The notes under the pieces were generated by a model. That model saw only the letters and a program-made list of their open reading frames with translations, had not been told where the DNA came from and ran no database searches. A DNA stretch of 64,000 nt from JBEGHD01 sp049334165 (GTDB taxonomy: Bacteria > Bacteroidota > Bacteroidia > Flavobacteriales_D > Sanyastnellaceae): the NCBI GenBank assembly GCA_049334165.1, contig JBEGHD010000011.1, one strand, 5' to 3'. Below are positions 51,886 to 61,472 of this stretch, in pieces. Each line of letters opens with the position of its first letter. Position 1 is the first letter of the stretch. Both the position numbers and the translations under genes were made by a program.

Positions 51886-53070
51886 TTGACGACAGAAAAA
51901 ACGAGTCAAACCATTTTCACAAAATCCTTTTGGATTCTCTGCGTCAGCTCCGTGCTGTTCATGAGCAGTTTTGCCATGGTGATTCCAGAGCTGCCTGAGT
52001 ATCTGAGAAACATGGGGGGAGAGCAGTACGTAGGTTTTATCATCGGCCTTTTTACTGTGAGCGCTGCATTTTCTCGATTGTTTAGCGGTCGGCTTGCCGA
52101 TAAGGTAGGACGAATCAAAATCGTTCTCTTCGGAACAGCAGTTACAGCAATCTGTGGTGGGATTTACATTTTCACAACAACCATTTTCTCATTCCTGGCA
52201 CTTCGACTTTTACATGGTTTGGCCACAGGTTTCCGACCTATTGGAACTTCAGCTTTGATGACCGACCTGATGCCATCTCACAGAAGAGCAGAAGCCATGG
52301 GCTACCTCGGTGTGGCAGGCAGCCTGGGCATGGCAGCCGGACCAGCACTGGGAAGTATTCTCAAAGAAGAGGTGTCCTTTGACGCCATGTTTATCACTTC
52401 GTCTGTACTCGGTGTAGTGGCATTCATCATGTCGAGCATGTTGCCAGAAACGCTCGAAGAAAGGGAACCGCTGAAGTGGTCTCATTTCAACATTTTCAAA
52501 GGTCAGATACTAGACTTTGGCGCAATGCCGGCTTTTTATGTGACACTTGCAGATTCTTTTGCATTCGGTGTGGTCATCACCATGAGTCCGATGTGGGTCG
52601 ATTCGCTTGGTTTTCAATACAAAGGCTTTTTCAACTTCAGCTTTATTCTCAGCTCAATAGCAACGCGAATTTTTGCCGGAAGAAGTGCTGATCGCCTCGG
52701 CCGCGAGACTTCAATTCTCATCGGGTTCATTCTTTTGATCATCGGAGTTACTACCATCGGGTTTGCCGATTCTCAGTTTACGGTTCTGCTAGGCGGATTG
52801 ATTTATGGTCTTTCCATTGGGATCAACAAGCCTTCAATTTTTGCCTGGACAGCGGATTTGGCTTCTCCAGGTAAGATCGGGATGGCCCTGGCGACAATGC
52901 TTCTGGCATTGGAAATTGGTATTGGTGGCGGCTCTTTCATTTCTGGAGAAATTTATTCTGGCAATGTTGAGATGATTCCCTACACCTTTTGGCTGGCGGC
53001 TGCGTTGAGCATCTTCGGTTTGATTTACATCTACGTTTTCAGAAAACGCCAAAAGGCACTTAAATCATAA
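51886..53070 (+). CDS. Major facilitator superfamily transporter
   Basis: A 394-residue 12-helix transporter. The family A-motif is visible in SGRLADKVGRIK (between helices 2 and 3), with a second-half copy in AGRSADRLGRETS. Helix boundaries are evident from Gly-rich hydrophobic stretches (GFIIGLFTVSAAFSRLF, GSLGMAAGPALGSIL). It resembles drug/metabolite efflux-type MFS proteins, but the substrate is not deducible. The start is TTG (51886), 25 bases after the dienoyl-CoA-reductase-like gene, which suggests an operon. Confidence 0.9.
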   Translation: MTTEKTSQTIFTKSFWILCVSSVLFMSSFAMVIPELPEYLRNMGGEQYVGFIIGLFTVSAAFSRLFSGRLADKVGRIKIVLFGTAVTAICGGIYIFTTTIFSFLALRLLHGLATGFRPIGTSALMTDLMPSHRRAEAMGYLGVAGSLGMAAGPALGSILKEEVSFDAMFITSSVLGVVAFIMSSMLPETLEEREPLKWSHFNIFKGQILDFGAMPAFYVTLADSFAFGVVITMSPMWVDSLGFQYKGFFNFSFILSSIATRIFAGRSADRLGRETSILIGFILLIIGVTTIGFADSQFTVLLGGLIYGLSIGINKPSIFAWTADLASPGKIGMALATMLLALEIGIGGGSFISGEIYSGNVEMIPYTFWLAAALSIFGLIYIYVFRKRQKALKS

Positions 53071-53097
53071 ATTCCAAATTTTCGAGTTCTCAAAGGC

Positions 53098-53595
53098 ATG
53101 AAGAATTTCCTGCGGCTGTCAGTTTTATTTGTTTTAGTGGTTTTCTCAAGTAAGAAGATGAGCGCACAGCTCTACAAAACCAACCTGGGGGTGAGGATTG
53201 ACGAGTCGCAGTTTGGGATCAGCTTCGACCAAAAAATCTACGAGCAGTTCACTGCCCAGGCCGCCTTTGATGCAAGGGAAAATGAAATTAGAGCCACGGC
53301 CATCGCCCGTTATCACGTCAAATTGTTGGGGCGAAGACTCAACTTCTATCCGGGAATTGGAGCCCACACCGGAATATTGAAAGAATACGGGCGCTACGAT
53401 GGTTTCGATCTACTCATGGGGATTGAGTACAAGATTATGATTGCTCCTGTAGTGATAAGTTTCGATGTGAATCCCGCTTTCCACACGGGAGGCAATCACG
53501 CCAATTGGTGGGATTTTCAAACCGTTTTCTCAATAAAGTATATTCTGGTGAAGGACAAGAAAAAACTGTTCGAGAAGTGGCGCAATGATCAATAG
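53098..53595 (+). CDS. Exported, probably beta-barrel protein (165 aa)
   Basis: A signal peptide (LSVLFVLVVFSSKKMSAQ) is followed by barrel-like amphipathic strands (YKTNLGVRIDESQFGISFDQ, NEIRATAIARYHVKLLGRRL, FYPGIGAHTGIL). It ends in a basic tail (KYILVKDKKKLFEKWRNDQ) rather than an aromatic outer-membrane strand. It starts 27 bases after the MFS gene. Likely an outer-membrane or periplasmic protein; function unknown. Confidence 0.75.
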   Translation: MKNFLRLSVLFVLVVFSSKKMSAQLYKTNLGVRIDESQFGISFDQKIYEQFTAQAAFDARENEIRATAIARYHVKLLGRRLNFYPGIGAHTGILKEYGRYDGFDLLMGIEYKIMIAPVVISFDVNPAFHTGGNHANWWDFQTVFSIKYILVKDKKKLFEKWRNDQ

Positions 53596-53701
53596 CGAAC
53601 TCTGTGAAGTCTGGGACATTAGTGCAGGGTTAAGCTTGGTTCGGTGGTCCTGTGTGGTATAGAATTAATTGTAGTTTTGCCAAAATTTTAATTCTTCAGA
53701 A

Positions 53702-54688
53702 ATGAAAAGAACGATACTATCTATCGCATTTTTGGTGGTTTCCATTTTTGCGTTCGCTCAGGAAGCAGGAATCAAACTAGATGGAAACAAAGCGGATGAC
53801 GATAACTCCACCTCCATTCTACAGAATGAAGCTGACACCACCGTTATTGGAAGTTGGCGCATGGGCGGAACTCTCGGCCTAAATCTGAGTCAAACTTATT
53901 TAAGCAATTGGGCAGCCGGTGGTCAGAATGCCATTTCGGTGACTGGTCTTGTGAACCTTTTCGGCAATTATAAAAAAAATGGCCACGAATGGGACAACAG
54001 TCTGGATCTCGCCTACGGAATTCTCACCCAGGGCGATTACGAGCAAGTTTTAAAAACTGATGACCGTATTGAGTTTTCTTCTAAATACGGAAGAAGGCTA
54101 AAAGAAAAGTGGTTTTTAACGGGAATGCTCAATTTCAGAACGCAATTCGCTCCCGGATATGAAATCGAAGATGGCGAAGTGAACGAAGATGTAAAGATTT
54201 CGGATTTCATGGCTCCGGCATACTCGCTAACTGCACTTGGTATCGACTTTAAACCAACCGACAAGTTCTCTGTGTTGATGTCACCAACTACTATGAAAAC
54301 AACCATTGTGCTGGATGATTCACTAGCCACGAATTTTGGAGTAGAAGAGGGTGAAAATATCCGTTTTGAAATCGGTGGTTACATTAAAATTGCATACACC
54401 ACAGAAGTTGTTGAAAATGTGACCTGGCAAACCAAACTCGACTTGTTCTCCAATTATCTCAATAACCCTGAGAACATCGATGTAAACTGGGAAAACCTGA
54501 TTTCGATGAAAGTAAACGATTTTATTTCTGTAAATATCACCACTCAGTTGATCTACGATGACGACATTATTCTCAAAAAGAACGATGCGGTATTGAACGA
54601 AAATGGCGAAGTTGTGGAAGCTGCGGAGTTTGGTCCTGGACTTCAGTTCAAGGAAACACTGGCAGTAGGTTTTTCCTATAAGTTCTAA
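53702..54688 (+). CDS. DUF3078 domain-containing outer-membrane protein
   Basis: A 328-residue exported protein (signal TILSIAFLVVSIFAFAQ). The DUF3078 hallmarks are WRMGGTLGLNLSQTYLSNWA followed by AGGQNAISVTG, KWFLTGMLNFRTQFAPGYE, and SDFMAPAYSLTALGIDFKP. It ends in a typical barrel strand (FKETLAVGFSYKF) with terminal Phe. The family is widespread in Bacteroidota, and no biochemical role is known to me. Confidence 0.9.
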   Translation: MKRTILSIAFLVVSIFAFAQEAGIKLDGNKADDDNSTSILQNEADTTVIGSWRMGGTLGLNLSQTYLSNWAAGGQNAISVTGLVNLFGNYKKNGHEWDNSLDLAYGILTQGDYEQVLKTDDRIEFSSKYGRRLKEKWFLTGMLNFRTQFAPGYEIEDGEVNEDVKISDFMAPAYSLTALGIDFKPTDKFSVLMSPTTMKTTIVLDDSLATNFGVEEGENIRFEIGGYIKIAYTTEVVENVTWQTKLDLFSNYLNNPENIDVNWENLISMKVNDFISVNITTQLIYDDDIILKKNDAVLNENGEVVEAAEFGPGLQFKETLAVGFSYKF

Positions 54689-54710
54689 TGGACCGAGTTC
54701 TTTTTAAGAA

Positions 54711-54767
54711 AAAAACGCGAGGCTCGATAACTGGTTTTACGACTGGATATCGAGCCTTATTTTTTCG
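54711..54767. terminator. Bidirectional terminator between DUF3078 and the 116-aa gene
   Basis: AGGCTCGATA (54720-54729) and TATCGAGCCT (54748-54757) form a 10-bp stem flanked by A-run and T-run. It overlaps the end of the convergent minus-strand gene (stop at 54737). Confidence 0.82.
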
Positions 54768-55087
54768 TGTAGGCCATCTCCAGTTATTACGCCCTCGTAA
54801 ACAAAATCTCCTGTCTTTGTGAGTGACATATCAGAAGCGCTCGGCCAGTTTTCGAAAGTGCTCTCTTTGCGCATGGTGAATCGCAATTCAGAATACTCGT
54901 TTCGTTGGGTCACGTTTTCAACCGAAAAAGCAATTTGGCTTCCATCTGATTTGATGACAAAAAGCAAGTTTCCGGCTTTCACCTGAACACGGCAGACTTC
55001 ATTCGTGGTAGAAAATGTTAAAGTTGCTTCATTTGGGAAAAAGTCCTGAAAAGACAATTCAGGAACCATGGTAAAATTAGAATTCAT
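54737..55087 (-). CDS. Hypothetical protein (116 aa)
   Basis: A 116-residue soluble protein of alternating beta-type sequence (ATLTFSTTNEVCRVQVKAGN, LLFVIKSDGSQIAFSVENVT), without signal or membrane segment. Its last codons lie inside the shared terminator stem. The codon pattern and open frame support a real gene, divergent from fabD at ~160 bp. No family is recognised. Confidence 0.6.
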   Translation of the reverse strand: MNSNFTMVPELSFQDFFPNEATLTFSTTNEVCRVQVKAGNLLFVIKSDGSQIAFSVENVTQRNEYSELRFTMRKESTFENWPSASDMSLTKTGDFVYEGVITGDGLHEKIRLDIQS

Positions 55088-55247
55088 TAGTTATAAATGT
55101 GTTAAGTCGTGAGAATTAAAGAATCAATGTTAAATTGGTAGTAAATATAAGTTTTCGCATCTGGATGCGGTCACTTTAAGTACGAAAAAAAGTGGGTGAG
55201 AGTTCAATGTTTTTACCTTCGTCACGACAAATCAAAAATTCTGAAAG

Positions 55248-56126
55248 ATGATTGCATATGTTTTTCCGGGCCAGGGATCCCAATTTCCTGGCATGGCCAA
55301 AGAGCTTTACGATTCCAACGAATCGGCTCAGCACCTATTCGAAAAAGCCAACGAAGTGTTGGGCTTTAGAATAACAGACGTCATGTTTGATGGAACTGAA
55401 GAGGAGTTGAAGCAAACCAATGTCACGCAGCCAGCAATTTTTCTGCATTCGGTGATATTGGCCCGCACATTGGGTGATGATTTCCAACCGGATATGGTGG
55501 CTGGACACTCCCTCGGTGAGTTTTCTGCTCTTGTAGCCAACGAGACGCTCTATTTTGAGGATGCGCTAAAGCTTGTTGCCCAACGTGCCGATGCCATGCA
55601 AAAAGCATGTAAAGCTCAACCTTCTACCATGGCGGCCATTCTGGGTCTCGATGATTCAGTCGTGGAGAAAGTTTGCGAATCAGTTGATGGAATTGTGGTT
55701 CCTGCAAACTACAACTGTCCAGGTCAGCTCGTGATTTCAGGTGCAATGGATGCCATAGACGAAGCTTGTGAAAAACTCAAAGAGGCCGGTGCAAAGCGCG
55801 CTTTAAAACTTCCTGTAGGTGGAGCTTTTCACTCGCCATTGATGGAGCCCGCCAGAGCTGAGCTCGAAAAGGCGATTAACGACACGGAGTTTCACTTCCC
55901 GAAATGCCCGGTTTACCAAAATGTGACTGCCAGCGGAGTGAACGATCCTGAAGAGATTAAGAAAAATTTGATTGACCAGCTCACTGCTCCAGTGAAGTGG
56001 ACGCAGACCATGCAAAAGATGATTGCCGATGGAGCGTCACGAGTGGTTGAAGTAGGTCCGGGGAAGGTGCTTCAGGGGCTTTTCAAAAAAGTGGACAGAC
56101 AACTGCCCACTGAAAGTGCCGGATAA
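55248..56126 (+). CDS. fabD: Malonyl-CoA:ACP transacylase
   Basis: FabD loads malonyl groups onto acyl carrier protein for fatty-acid elongation. Start MIAYVFPGQGSQFPGM is canonical. The nucleophile is Ser88 in GHSLGE and the catalytic His is His195 in GGAFHSPLM. VVEVGPGKVLQGLFKK closes the domain. Length (292 aa) is normal. Unlike many bacteria, no other fab gene is adjacent, so it appears monocistronic, with a strong terminator. Confidence 0.96.
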   Translation: MIAYVFPGQGSQFPGMAKELYDSNESAQHLFEKANEVLGFRITDVMFDGTEEELKQTNVTQPAIFLHSVILARTLGDDFQPDMVAGHSLGEFSALVANETLYFEDALKLVAQRADAMQKACKAQPSTMAAILGLDDSVVEKVCESVDGIVVPANYNCPGQLVISGAMDAIDEACEKLKEAGAKRALKLPVGGAFHSPLMEPARAELEKAINDTEFHFPKCPVYQNVTASGVNDPEEIKKNLIDQLTAPVKWTQTMQKMIADGASRVVEVGPGKVLQGLFKKVDRQLPTESAG

Positions 56127-56153
56127 AAATATTCTTCACAAAACAGAAATGAA

Positions 56154-56190
56154 AAAGCGAATCTTGCCTCGGCAGGATTCGCTTTTTTTT
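56154..56190 (+). terminator. fabD terminator
   Basis: AGCGAATCTTGCC pairs with GGCAGGATTCGCT (one G-T), followed by T8, about 30 bases after the fabD stop. Confidence 0.9.
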
Positions 56191-56217
56191 GGTCAATTAA
56201 TTATGTGTAGGGTCGAG

Positions 56218-59200
56218 TTACCTTACGGTGAGTTTTCTTGTTTTAACTCCGCTATCTGTTTTCATTTTCACTAGATAGACACCAGAAGAAAGATTGGATG
56301 TCGGAATTTCAAAAGTTGTGTTACCAGCCTGGTTCGAAACAGTTTGCGAGAATACCTGTTCACCCAAAAGATTCACAAGAACGAGCTCTCCCTCGGCTTG
56401 TGTCTTAGTGCTAATTGTCACAAACACCTGCTCTGCAGCTGGGTTTGGATAAACAACCATTCCAAAGTTCGCTTCATTTTCTTCCACACTCACATTCGAC
56501 TGTTTTTCGTAAACGTAGAAGTCGTCCACAGCTGCTTCCACCAGACTTCCACCTTCAAGCTCAAGATTTGGGAAAATACTGTCTGAAGCCACAAACTCCA
56601 TCATTACCTCTTCGGTGAGGTCCACGTACTCGCTAACAATGAAAGCATTTTGTCGCCATTCGGCATCGGTAGTCCGGGTTTCTTCTACGTGGGTCCAGGT
56701 GTTTCCGCCATCGTCCGAAATGCGCACTTCCCACCAATCCTGGCCTGGGTTGGCTCCAGAAGGTGGGCTGTTTGTGTACCAGCGCCAGTAGCTAATGGCT
56801 GGTTTTTCATAAATGCTCATGTCTATCAGTGGAGTTCTCAATGTGGTTTTGCCACCGTCCACATCAGCAGTCCCGATCGCATCAAACTGGCTCGATGCAT
56901 TCTCTGTCACGAAACAATAAGTACCATCATCGGTAAACTGGCTATTTGGAGCTACCTGAATATTATTTTCAGTAAATGAGCCAATCGGGAAAATCTCCTC
57001 CCAGTTGCCGGTTGTAGCGTTGTCATTAAAAATTCCAGTCTCCCAAATTCCAAAGTCGTCACTGAAATCGCTGTCGTGAGATCCAATCACGCCAAAACCA
57101 ACGAGCGTGTAAAATGGTAGGGTTGGATCGTTCAGGGTAACACCAATTGGCGTTGCATTCGATTGATTGCCGTATACGTCTTCAGTCTGCAAGTAGTACT
57201 CGATCAGCGTACCTTCTTCCTGCGATGGGATGGTTGCAGTGAAGGTTGAGGTTTCCCCAATTTCTGACATCGTTACAGCAGAGTACTGTGATTCCGTGTC
57301 GGTTTTATAAAAGAGTGTCACCTCCTGAAGGAACATCTCAAAGTCGAAATCTGAATCCAGATCGGCAATAATTTCGATTTCCTCCTCTGGCTCAGATGTC
57401 AACACTTGTTCGTGACTCAGATCAACGTTGCTCAAAAGCGTGATGCCGTGGATGGCAAATCCTTCGAGAATTGCATCTCCGTTTGGCGTTCCATTTGAAA
57501 TGTCGTTGTCATCATCGTCAGCCTGGAGCACATCAATCAAAACATCGGTGTAAGCCGTGCCTTCCATTCCGTTTGGCAGTGTAGCCTGAAACCCATTGAA
57601 AGCTTCAACCCAAAGATCGAGAGTCAGCTCCCAGTCTTCTCCCATCAAAACGTGTGAGTCCCACCATGCACCACAAATTATCTCACCATCGTTGTGTACC
57701 TGCCCAATTAGGTCTTCTGGATAAACTTTGGGGTTAATGTCATACCTTCTTAAAGGGTCTTCAGAATCTTCGTAAAAACCAACACCGAGCAGTGGTGAGC
57801 CGGTGATGGCCATACCCCAAAAATCTGCATAGCCTTCGTTCATGGCGCCATTATTAAAGCCGAATCCATTGTCATTGTAGTAGTAGCTGTTAATTCCGTG
57901 GCCGTATTCGTGATATACTACATCGCTCAAAAGTGAAGTGGCATTGCAGCCGCCTCCTGCAGTGAAGAAATTGATTGACTGTCCGTCAAAGAAAGCATTA
58001 CACTCACCAGCAACTTCTACGTTGGTAGGCAAAGCGAAATCCAAAGCAGTAAAATCCGGAAAGACTGTTTTCATGAAGTTGTGAACCACATTGGTGTGAT
58101 AGAAAGCCGTAAGCTCTTTTATGTCCGCATCGTCATCAAAAGACACTTCATTTGTTCCGTCCTGGAGTGAAAAAGTTGTTTCGGGAGTAACACCGTTGTT
58201 GCTCACTACGCTCCACCGACCGGAAAGAGGTATGGTGATCGTACCTGAGCTCGCGGTGAGAGAAACACCTCCCTGTGCTTCTGTGAAAAACTCCTGAGCT
58301 CCCAAAAAAACAGAAAGATCGCCAAGAGAAACCTCTTCAGTCCCGTTGTAAGGATTTTCAGGGTGGATGGTTCCTACCACGTCTACATCTGCATCGGCTG
58401 CCATTGAGCTTTCCGCTTCCGGGTGACCATGGCCGTGCTTTTCTTTACATCTGTCTGAGTGGTGATGAACTTTATCCTGACGGTAAAGTACCTCGCCAGT
58501 AGATGCGTCAACAAGAGTTCTGTAATTCGAAGGAATTCCATTTTCATTCAACGTTTTTACCATGATGTCGTGAACGATGTGAAACTCGTAAGTACCGTTC
58601 TTCGGAACTGGTAAAATTTGTTGCGGTCCATTTGACTCAGTCGAGATGACAGTAGTAGAAAGTCCAGCTGATGCAAGGGCTTCGGCCTGAGCTGCACTCA
58701 CTGTTGCAGGATCCGTTGTAATGTTGTTGTGAACATCGAGTCCAAAAAGGATGACTTCTCCAGTGTGAGTCAATTTGACTGTGAGACGTCCGGCAAAAAC
58801 TTCGTAGCCGTTGTGAAACTGACTGAAATTCACCCAGTGGTGTTTTTTGGAAGAAGAAGAGGAAGCAACGACCAACTCGTCAACCGGCAAGTTGAACTCT
58901 GCCAAATTCGATTCAATAAAATTCAAAGCTTGTTGTTCGGGCGTACTTCCGCTCGTAGAAATTGGTTCTCCAAAAGCGCGGTGAGGCTGTTGGCTGTTTT
59001 CATCAAAGTGAACATACCAGTTTCCGTTGACTTCCAGAAAGTTTTGCCATGTGGGCATCTGTCTGAGCCTGGCCTGAACGTGTGGTGTTAGCTGATCATC
59101 ACCGGGTTTCACGTAAGTGACCTCATTGGGGTCAAAACTGTTTTCGGGATTTCCGGCAAAGCAAAAATTAGTGGAAGCAAGCACAGCAAGTGCTAGCAAA

Positions 59201-59220
59201 AAAGAGTAAAGGTTTCTCAT
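56218..59220 (-). CDS. Secreted M36-like (fungalysin) zinc metalloprotease with T9SS tail
   Basis: A 1,000-residue exported protease. Signal LYSFLLALAVLASTNFCFA. An FTP-type prodomain (~80-260; WVNFSQFHNGYEVFAGRLTV) precedes the catalytic domain. The HExxH motif is HEYGH (His437, Glu438, His441) and the third zinc ligand is Glu462 in NEGYADFW. A His-rich stretch (KVHHHSDRCKEKHGHGH) lies before the mature domain. After it come a beta domain and a module with ISYWRWYTNSP. The last ~80 residues are a type A T9SS domain (MVVYPNPAAEQVFV, LLGEQVFSQTV, LSSGVYLVKMKT, ending RKLTVR). It probably degrades extracellular protein. Confidence 0.93.
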   Translation of the reverse strand: MRNLYSFLLALAVLASTNFCFAGNPENSFDPNEVTYVKPGDDQLTPHVQARLRQMPTWQNFLEVNGNWYVHFDENSQQPHRAFGEPISTSGSTPEQQALNFIESNLAEFNLPVDELVVASSSSSKKHHWVNFSQFHNGYEVFAGRLTVKLTHTGEVILFGLDVHNNITTDPATVSAAQAEALASAGLSTTVISTESNGPQQILPVPKNGTYEFHIVHDIMVKTLNENGIPSNYRTLVDASTGEVLYRQDKVHHHSDRCKEKHGHGHPEAESSMAADADVDVVGTIHPENPYNGTEEVSLGDLSVFLGAQEFFTEAQGGVSLTASSGTITIPLSGRWSVVSNNGVTPETTFSLQDGTNEVSFDDDADIKELTAFYHTNVVHNFMKTVFPDFTALDFALPTNVEVAGECNAFFDGQSINFFTAGGGCNATSLLSDVVYHEYGHGINSYYYNDNGFGFNNGAMNEGYADFWGMAITGSPLLGVGFYEDSEDPLRRYDINPKVYPEDLIGQVHNDGEIICGAWWDSHVLMGEDWELTLDLWVEAFNGFQATLPNGMEGTAYTDVLIDVLQADDDDNDISNGTPNGDAILEGFAIHGITLLSNVDLSHEQVLTSEPEEEIEIIADLDSDFDFEMFLQEVTLFYKTDTESQYSAVTMSEIGETSTFTATIPSQEEGTLIEYYLQTEDVYGNQSNATPIGVTLNDPTLPFYTLVGFGVIGSHDSDFSDDFGIWETGIFNDNATTGNWEEIFPIGSFTENNIQVAPNSQFTDDGTYCFVTENASSQFDAIGTADVDGGKTTLRTPLIDMSIYEKPAISYWRWYTNSPPSGANPGQDWWEVRISDDGGNTWTHVEETRTTDAEWRQNAFIVSEYVDLTEEVMMEFVASDSIFPNLELEGGSLVEAAVDDFYVYEKQSNVSVEENEANFGMVVYPNPAAEQVFVTISTKTQAEGELVLVNLLGEQVFSQTVSNQAGNTTFEIPTSNLSSGVYLVKMKTDSGVKTRKLTVR

Positions 59221-59335
59221 GATTGTAGGTTTAAGCTCACAATATCATGAAAAAACCAATCGGCTACAAGACTTTAGATTGAATAAAAGCGGCAGGATAC
59301 AAATCCTAAAGGAAAGACTGGCATATAGACTCCGG

Positions 59336-59530
59336 TTAAACTCCCGAATGAATAAATGAAAACAGGTTTTGCATTTCCTCTTCGCGTCTGGCCAGCTTTT
59401 CTTCGAGCATCTCATTCTCAGATTTCAAGCTCTTGTTTTCAATGCTAACCTCTTCGAGTCGTGCTTTAGTTTCGAAAAATTCCTGAAGGATTTTCTTTCG
59501 TTCGTTGTACAGTTTCTCTGCGTTATCCAT
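59336..59530 (-). CDS. Small coiled-coil protein
   Basis: A 64-residue, highly charged protein that is almost one continuous heptad-patterned helix (LQEFFETKARLEEVSIENKS; ENEMLEEKLARREEEM), without signal. It could be a small structural or regulatory coiled coil, or spurious. The codon pattern and ATG start make it plausible. Nearby at about 59290 is a solitary REP-like GCAGGAT-ACA-AATCCT. Confidence 0.5.
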   Translation of the reverse strand: MDNAEKLYNERKKILQEFFETKARLEEVSIENKSLKSENEMLEEKLARREEEMQNLFSFIHSGV

Positions 59531-59666
59531 GTTTTAGCAATTTGTGAACACGTAAATATCGGACTTTGAGCAGGTGCTCAGTTGAATGGTTTAGGCATTT
59601 CTTAACGGCAGGATGTTCAAATTGTAAAACTCAGATACGGCCGAGGTGTGATCTGTCAGACGAAAA

Positions 59667-60236
59667 TCAGATCTTATCCAGGTTTTTCCTCGAGCCGGGA
59701 CGATTTTTTTTGAATGCGCTCGGAGTCATTCCGGTCACTTTCTTAAATTGTGCGGAAAGGTGCTGAACACTACTGTAGCCCATCTCCCAGGCGATTTCGC
59801 TTAATGATTTTTCATCGTAAAAGAGAAGCTCCTTTACACGCTCAATTCGTTGTTCGATCAGAAACTTCTCAAGCGTTATTCCTTCAACCTCCGAAAATAG
59901 CTGGCTCATGAAACCATAAGAGTGAGGTATTTCTGAAGTGAGCAATTTGCCCAGGTGGAAATCAGTTTCTCCCTGGCTGTGATGTACTTTTTCTACTATC
60001 AGGGATTTGATGCGACTGACTATTTTAGTTTCGCGACTTTGAAGTAGCTCGAAACCTGCCGAAGCCAAAGCGGTAGATAGTTTTTGCTGTTCGGCATCTG
60101 TCAGGTTTTTTTCAGGAACAGCTTCGCCAAGTTTGATGGACAAAAGTGTGATTTCACTTTCCTCAAAAATTCTTTCCACTGCCGAAATGCAGCGATCGCA
60201 AACCATATTCTTAATGACGAGCTTACGTTGATCCAT
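59667..60236 (-). CDS. AraC family regulator with N-terminal CxxC (HMA-like) domain
   Basis: A ~189-residue transcription factor. Start chosen at MDQRKLVIKNMVCDRCISAV; the longer frame overlaps the upstream gene. The N-terminus has a heavy-metal-associated-like CxxC motif (MVCDRC, ~11-16), followed by the C-terminal double helix-turn-helix of AraC proteins (SLSEIAWEMGYSSVQHLSAQ, FKKVTGMTPSAFKKNR). The combination is common in Bacteroidota and usually lacks a classical sugar-binding domain, so metal or redox sensing is possible. It lies 5 bases downstream of a DUF4268 gene. Confidence 0.88.
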   Translation of the reverse strand: MDQRKLVIKNMVCDRCISAVERIFEESEITLLSIKLGEAVPEKNLTDAEQQKLSTALASAGFELLQSRETKIVSRIKSLIVEKVHHSQGETDFHLGKLLTSEIPHSYGFMSQLFSEVEGITLEKFLIEQRIERVKELLFYDEKSLSEIAWEMGYSSVQHLSAQFKKVTGMTPSAFKKNRPGSRKNLDKI

Positions 60237-60241
60237 GAGGT

Positions 60242-60709
60242 TTACTTTAAAAGGCCGATGAAAACATCTCGACTGGTGTCCCAAAATTCGTCAAACCCAA
60301 TGAGTTGTGTTTGCAAAAATGCCCAGGCTTCAGGCCAGTCGTTTTTATCGATAAACTTCAGATCCGATCGCTCTGTGAAAATTCTGCTCGAAACAAATTT
60401 AGAATCTGCAAGGATGTGTTCTTTCTTCCAGATCACTTCTTCGCCCAAGGCAGTCTCAAGCATTTTTTTGAACTCTTCAAATTGCTCGTAGATCAATTCT
60501 CGGACTCCGAGATCGCGCTGCTGCATGTCGATGCAAAACCGCACTCCGTTTTCATCGAACTCCATTCTAACGAAGAGCTCGCGGATTCCAGTGGGATAAT
60601 TCAGCCAGTTGACTTTTCGACCGTTGGCCGAGCTTTTCTCGTCCATTCGCTTTGCCAGGTTTCCCCAAAATGCAGTGCGCAATTCTTTTCTTTCCTCTTT
60701 GCTTAGCAT
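60242..60709 (-). CDS. DUF4268 domain-containing protein
   Basis: A ~155-residue soluble protein starting MLSKEERKELRTAFWGNLAK. Features are the WLNYPTGIRELFVRMEFD stretch, the RFCIDMQQRDLGVRELIYEQ segment and WPEAWAFLQTQLIGFDEFW. This matches DUF4268, a domain of unknown function sometimes found near restriction or nuclease genes; no such gene is visible here. It is upstream of and probably cotranscribed with the AraC regulator, and divergent from the SDR at 60807. Confidence 0.75.
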   Translation of the reverse strand: MLSKEERKELRTAFWGNLAKRMDEKSSANGRKVNWLNYPTGIRELFVRMEFDENGVRFCIDMQQRDLGVRELIYEQFEEFKKMLETALGEEVIWKKEHILADSKFVSSRIFTERSDLKFIDKNDWPEAWAFLQTQLIGFDEFWDTSRDVFIGLLK

Positions 60710-60806
60710 AATGACAAAAGTACAATTCACCGCTGAGTCGAGAACCGGTTCGAACGGATTTGATTCTGAGTTGTTGGACTTGTAATTGAAAACAAAAAAC
60801 TGAAAA

Positions 60807-61454
60807 ATGAAAAATGTATTGATTATCGGTGCGAACGGACTTACAGGAACCCACATCGCACGAAAGCTTAAAGGAAGCTCCGAATTTGAACCTGTTGCGA
60901 TGATTCGAAGCGAAGAACAGAAATCAAAATTCGATGATCTGGGTGTGAAAACCGTTCATGGCGATCTCGAAGGTGATGTCGACTCTGCCATTAAATCGGC
61001 AGATCACGTGATTTTTGCAGCAGGATCAGGATCTAAAACCGGAGTGGATAAAACTTACGCGGTTGACAGAGATGGCGCGATAAAAACCATCGACAAGGCC
61101 AAAGAACACGGAATTGAAAAATACGTGATGCTCAGCTCGATGGGCGCTCACGATCCTCAGATAGTTAAAGAAGGTGCTTTTCACGATTATCTCGTAGCGA
61201 AGCACGATGCCGATGAGCATTTGAAAAAATCGGGACTTGACTACACGATCGTTCGTCCGGGAGCCTTGACAAAAAATGATGGCAAGGGAAAAATTGAGGC
61301 TGCTCCACATCTGAATAAAAGAGGTGAGATCGCCAGAGAGGATGTTGCGGAAGTGATGATCAACGCGCTTTCGAACAGCGATGCCAAAAATCAGACTTTC
61401 GAAATTTTAGAAGGAGACTCTGGAATTGAAGAAGCGATCAAAAATTTGAATTGA
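60807..61454 (+). CDS. Atypical SDR, NAD(P)-binding protein
   Basis: A 215-residue protein with a Rossmann fold. The dinucleotide motif is VLIIGANGLTGTHIARKL (GxxGxxG, residues 8-14). Later blocks are YVMLSSMGAHDP and YTIVRPGALT. It is the SDR_a5/YwnB-type subfamily of NAD(P)-binding proteins, in which catalytic residues vary and the substrate is not predictable. Divergent from the DUF4268-AraC operon. Confidence 0.9.
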   Translation: MKNVLIIGANGLTGTHIARKLKGSSEFEPVAMIRSEEQKSKFDDLGVKTVHGDLEGDVDSAIKSADHVIFAAGSGSKTGVDKTYAVDRDGAIKTIDKAKEHGIEKYVMLSSMGAHDPQIVKEGAFHDYLVAKHDADEHLKKSGLDYTIVRPGALTKNDGKGKIEAAPHLNKRGEIAREDVAEVMINALSNSDAKNQTFEILEGDSGIEEAIKNLN

Positions 61455-61472
61455 GGAATTGATTTCGGGGAT

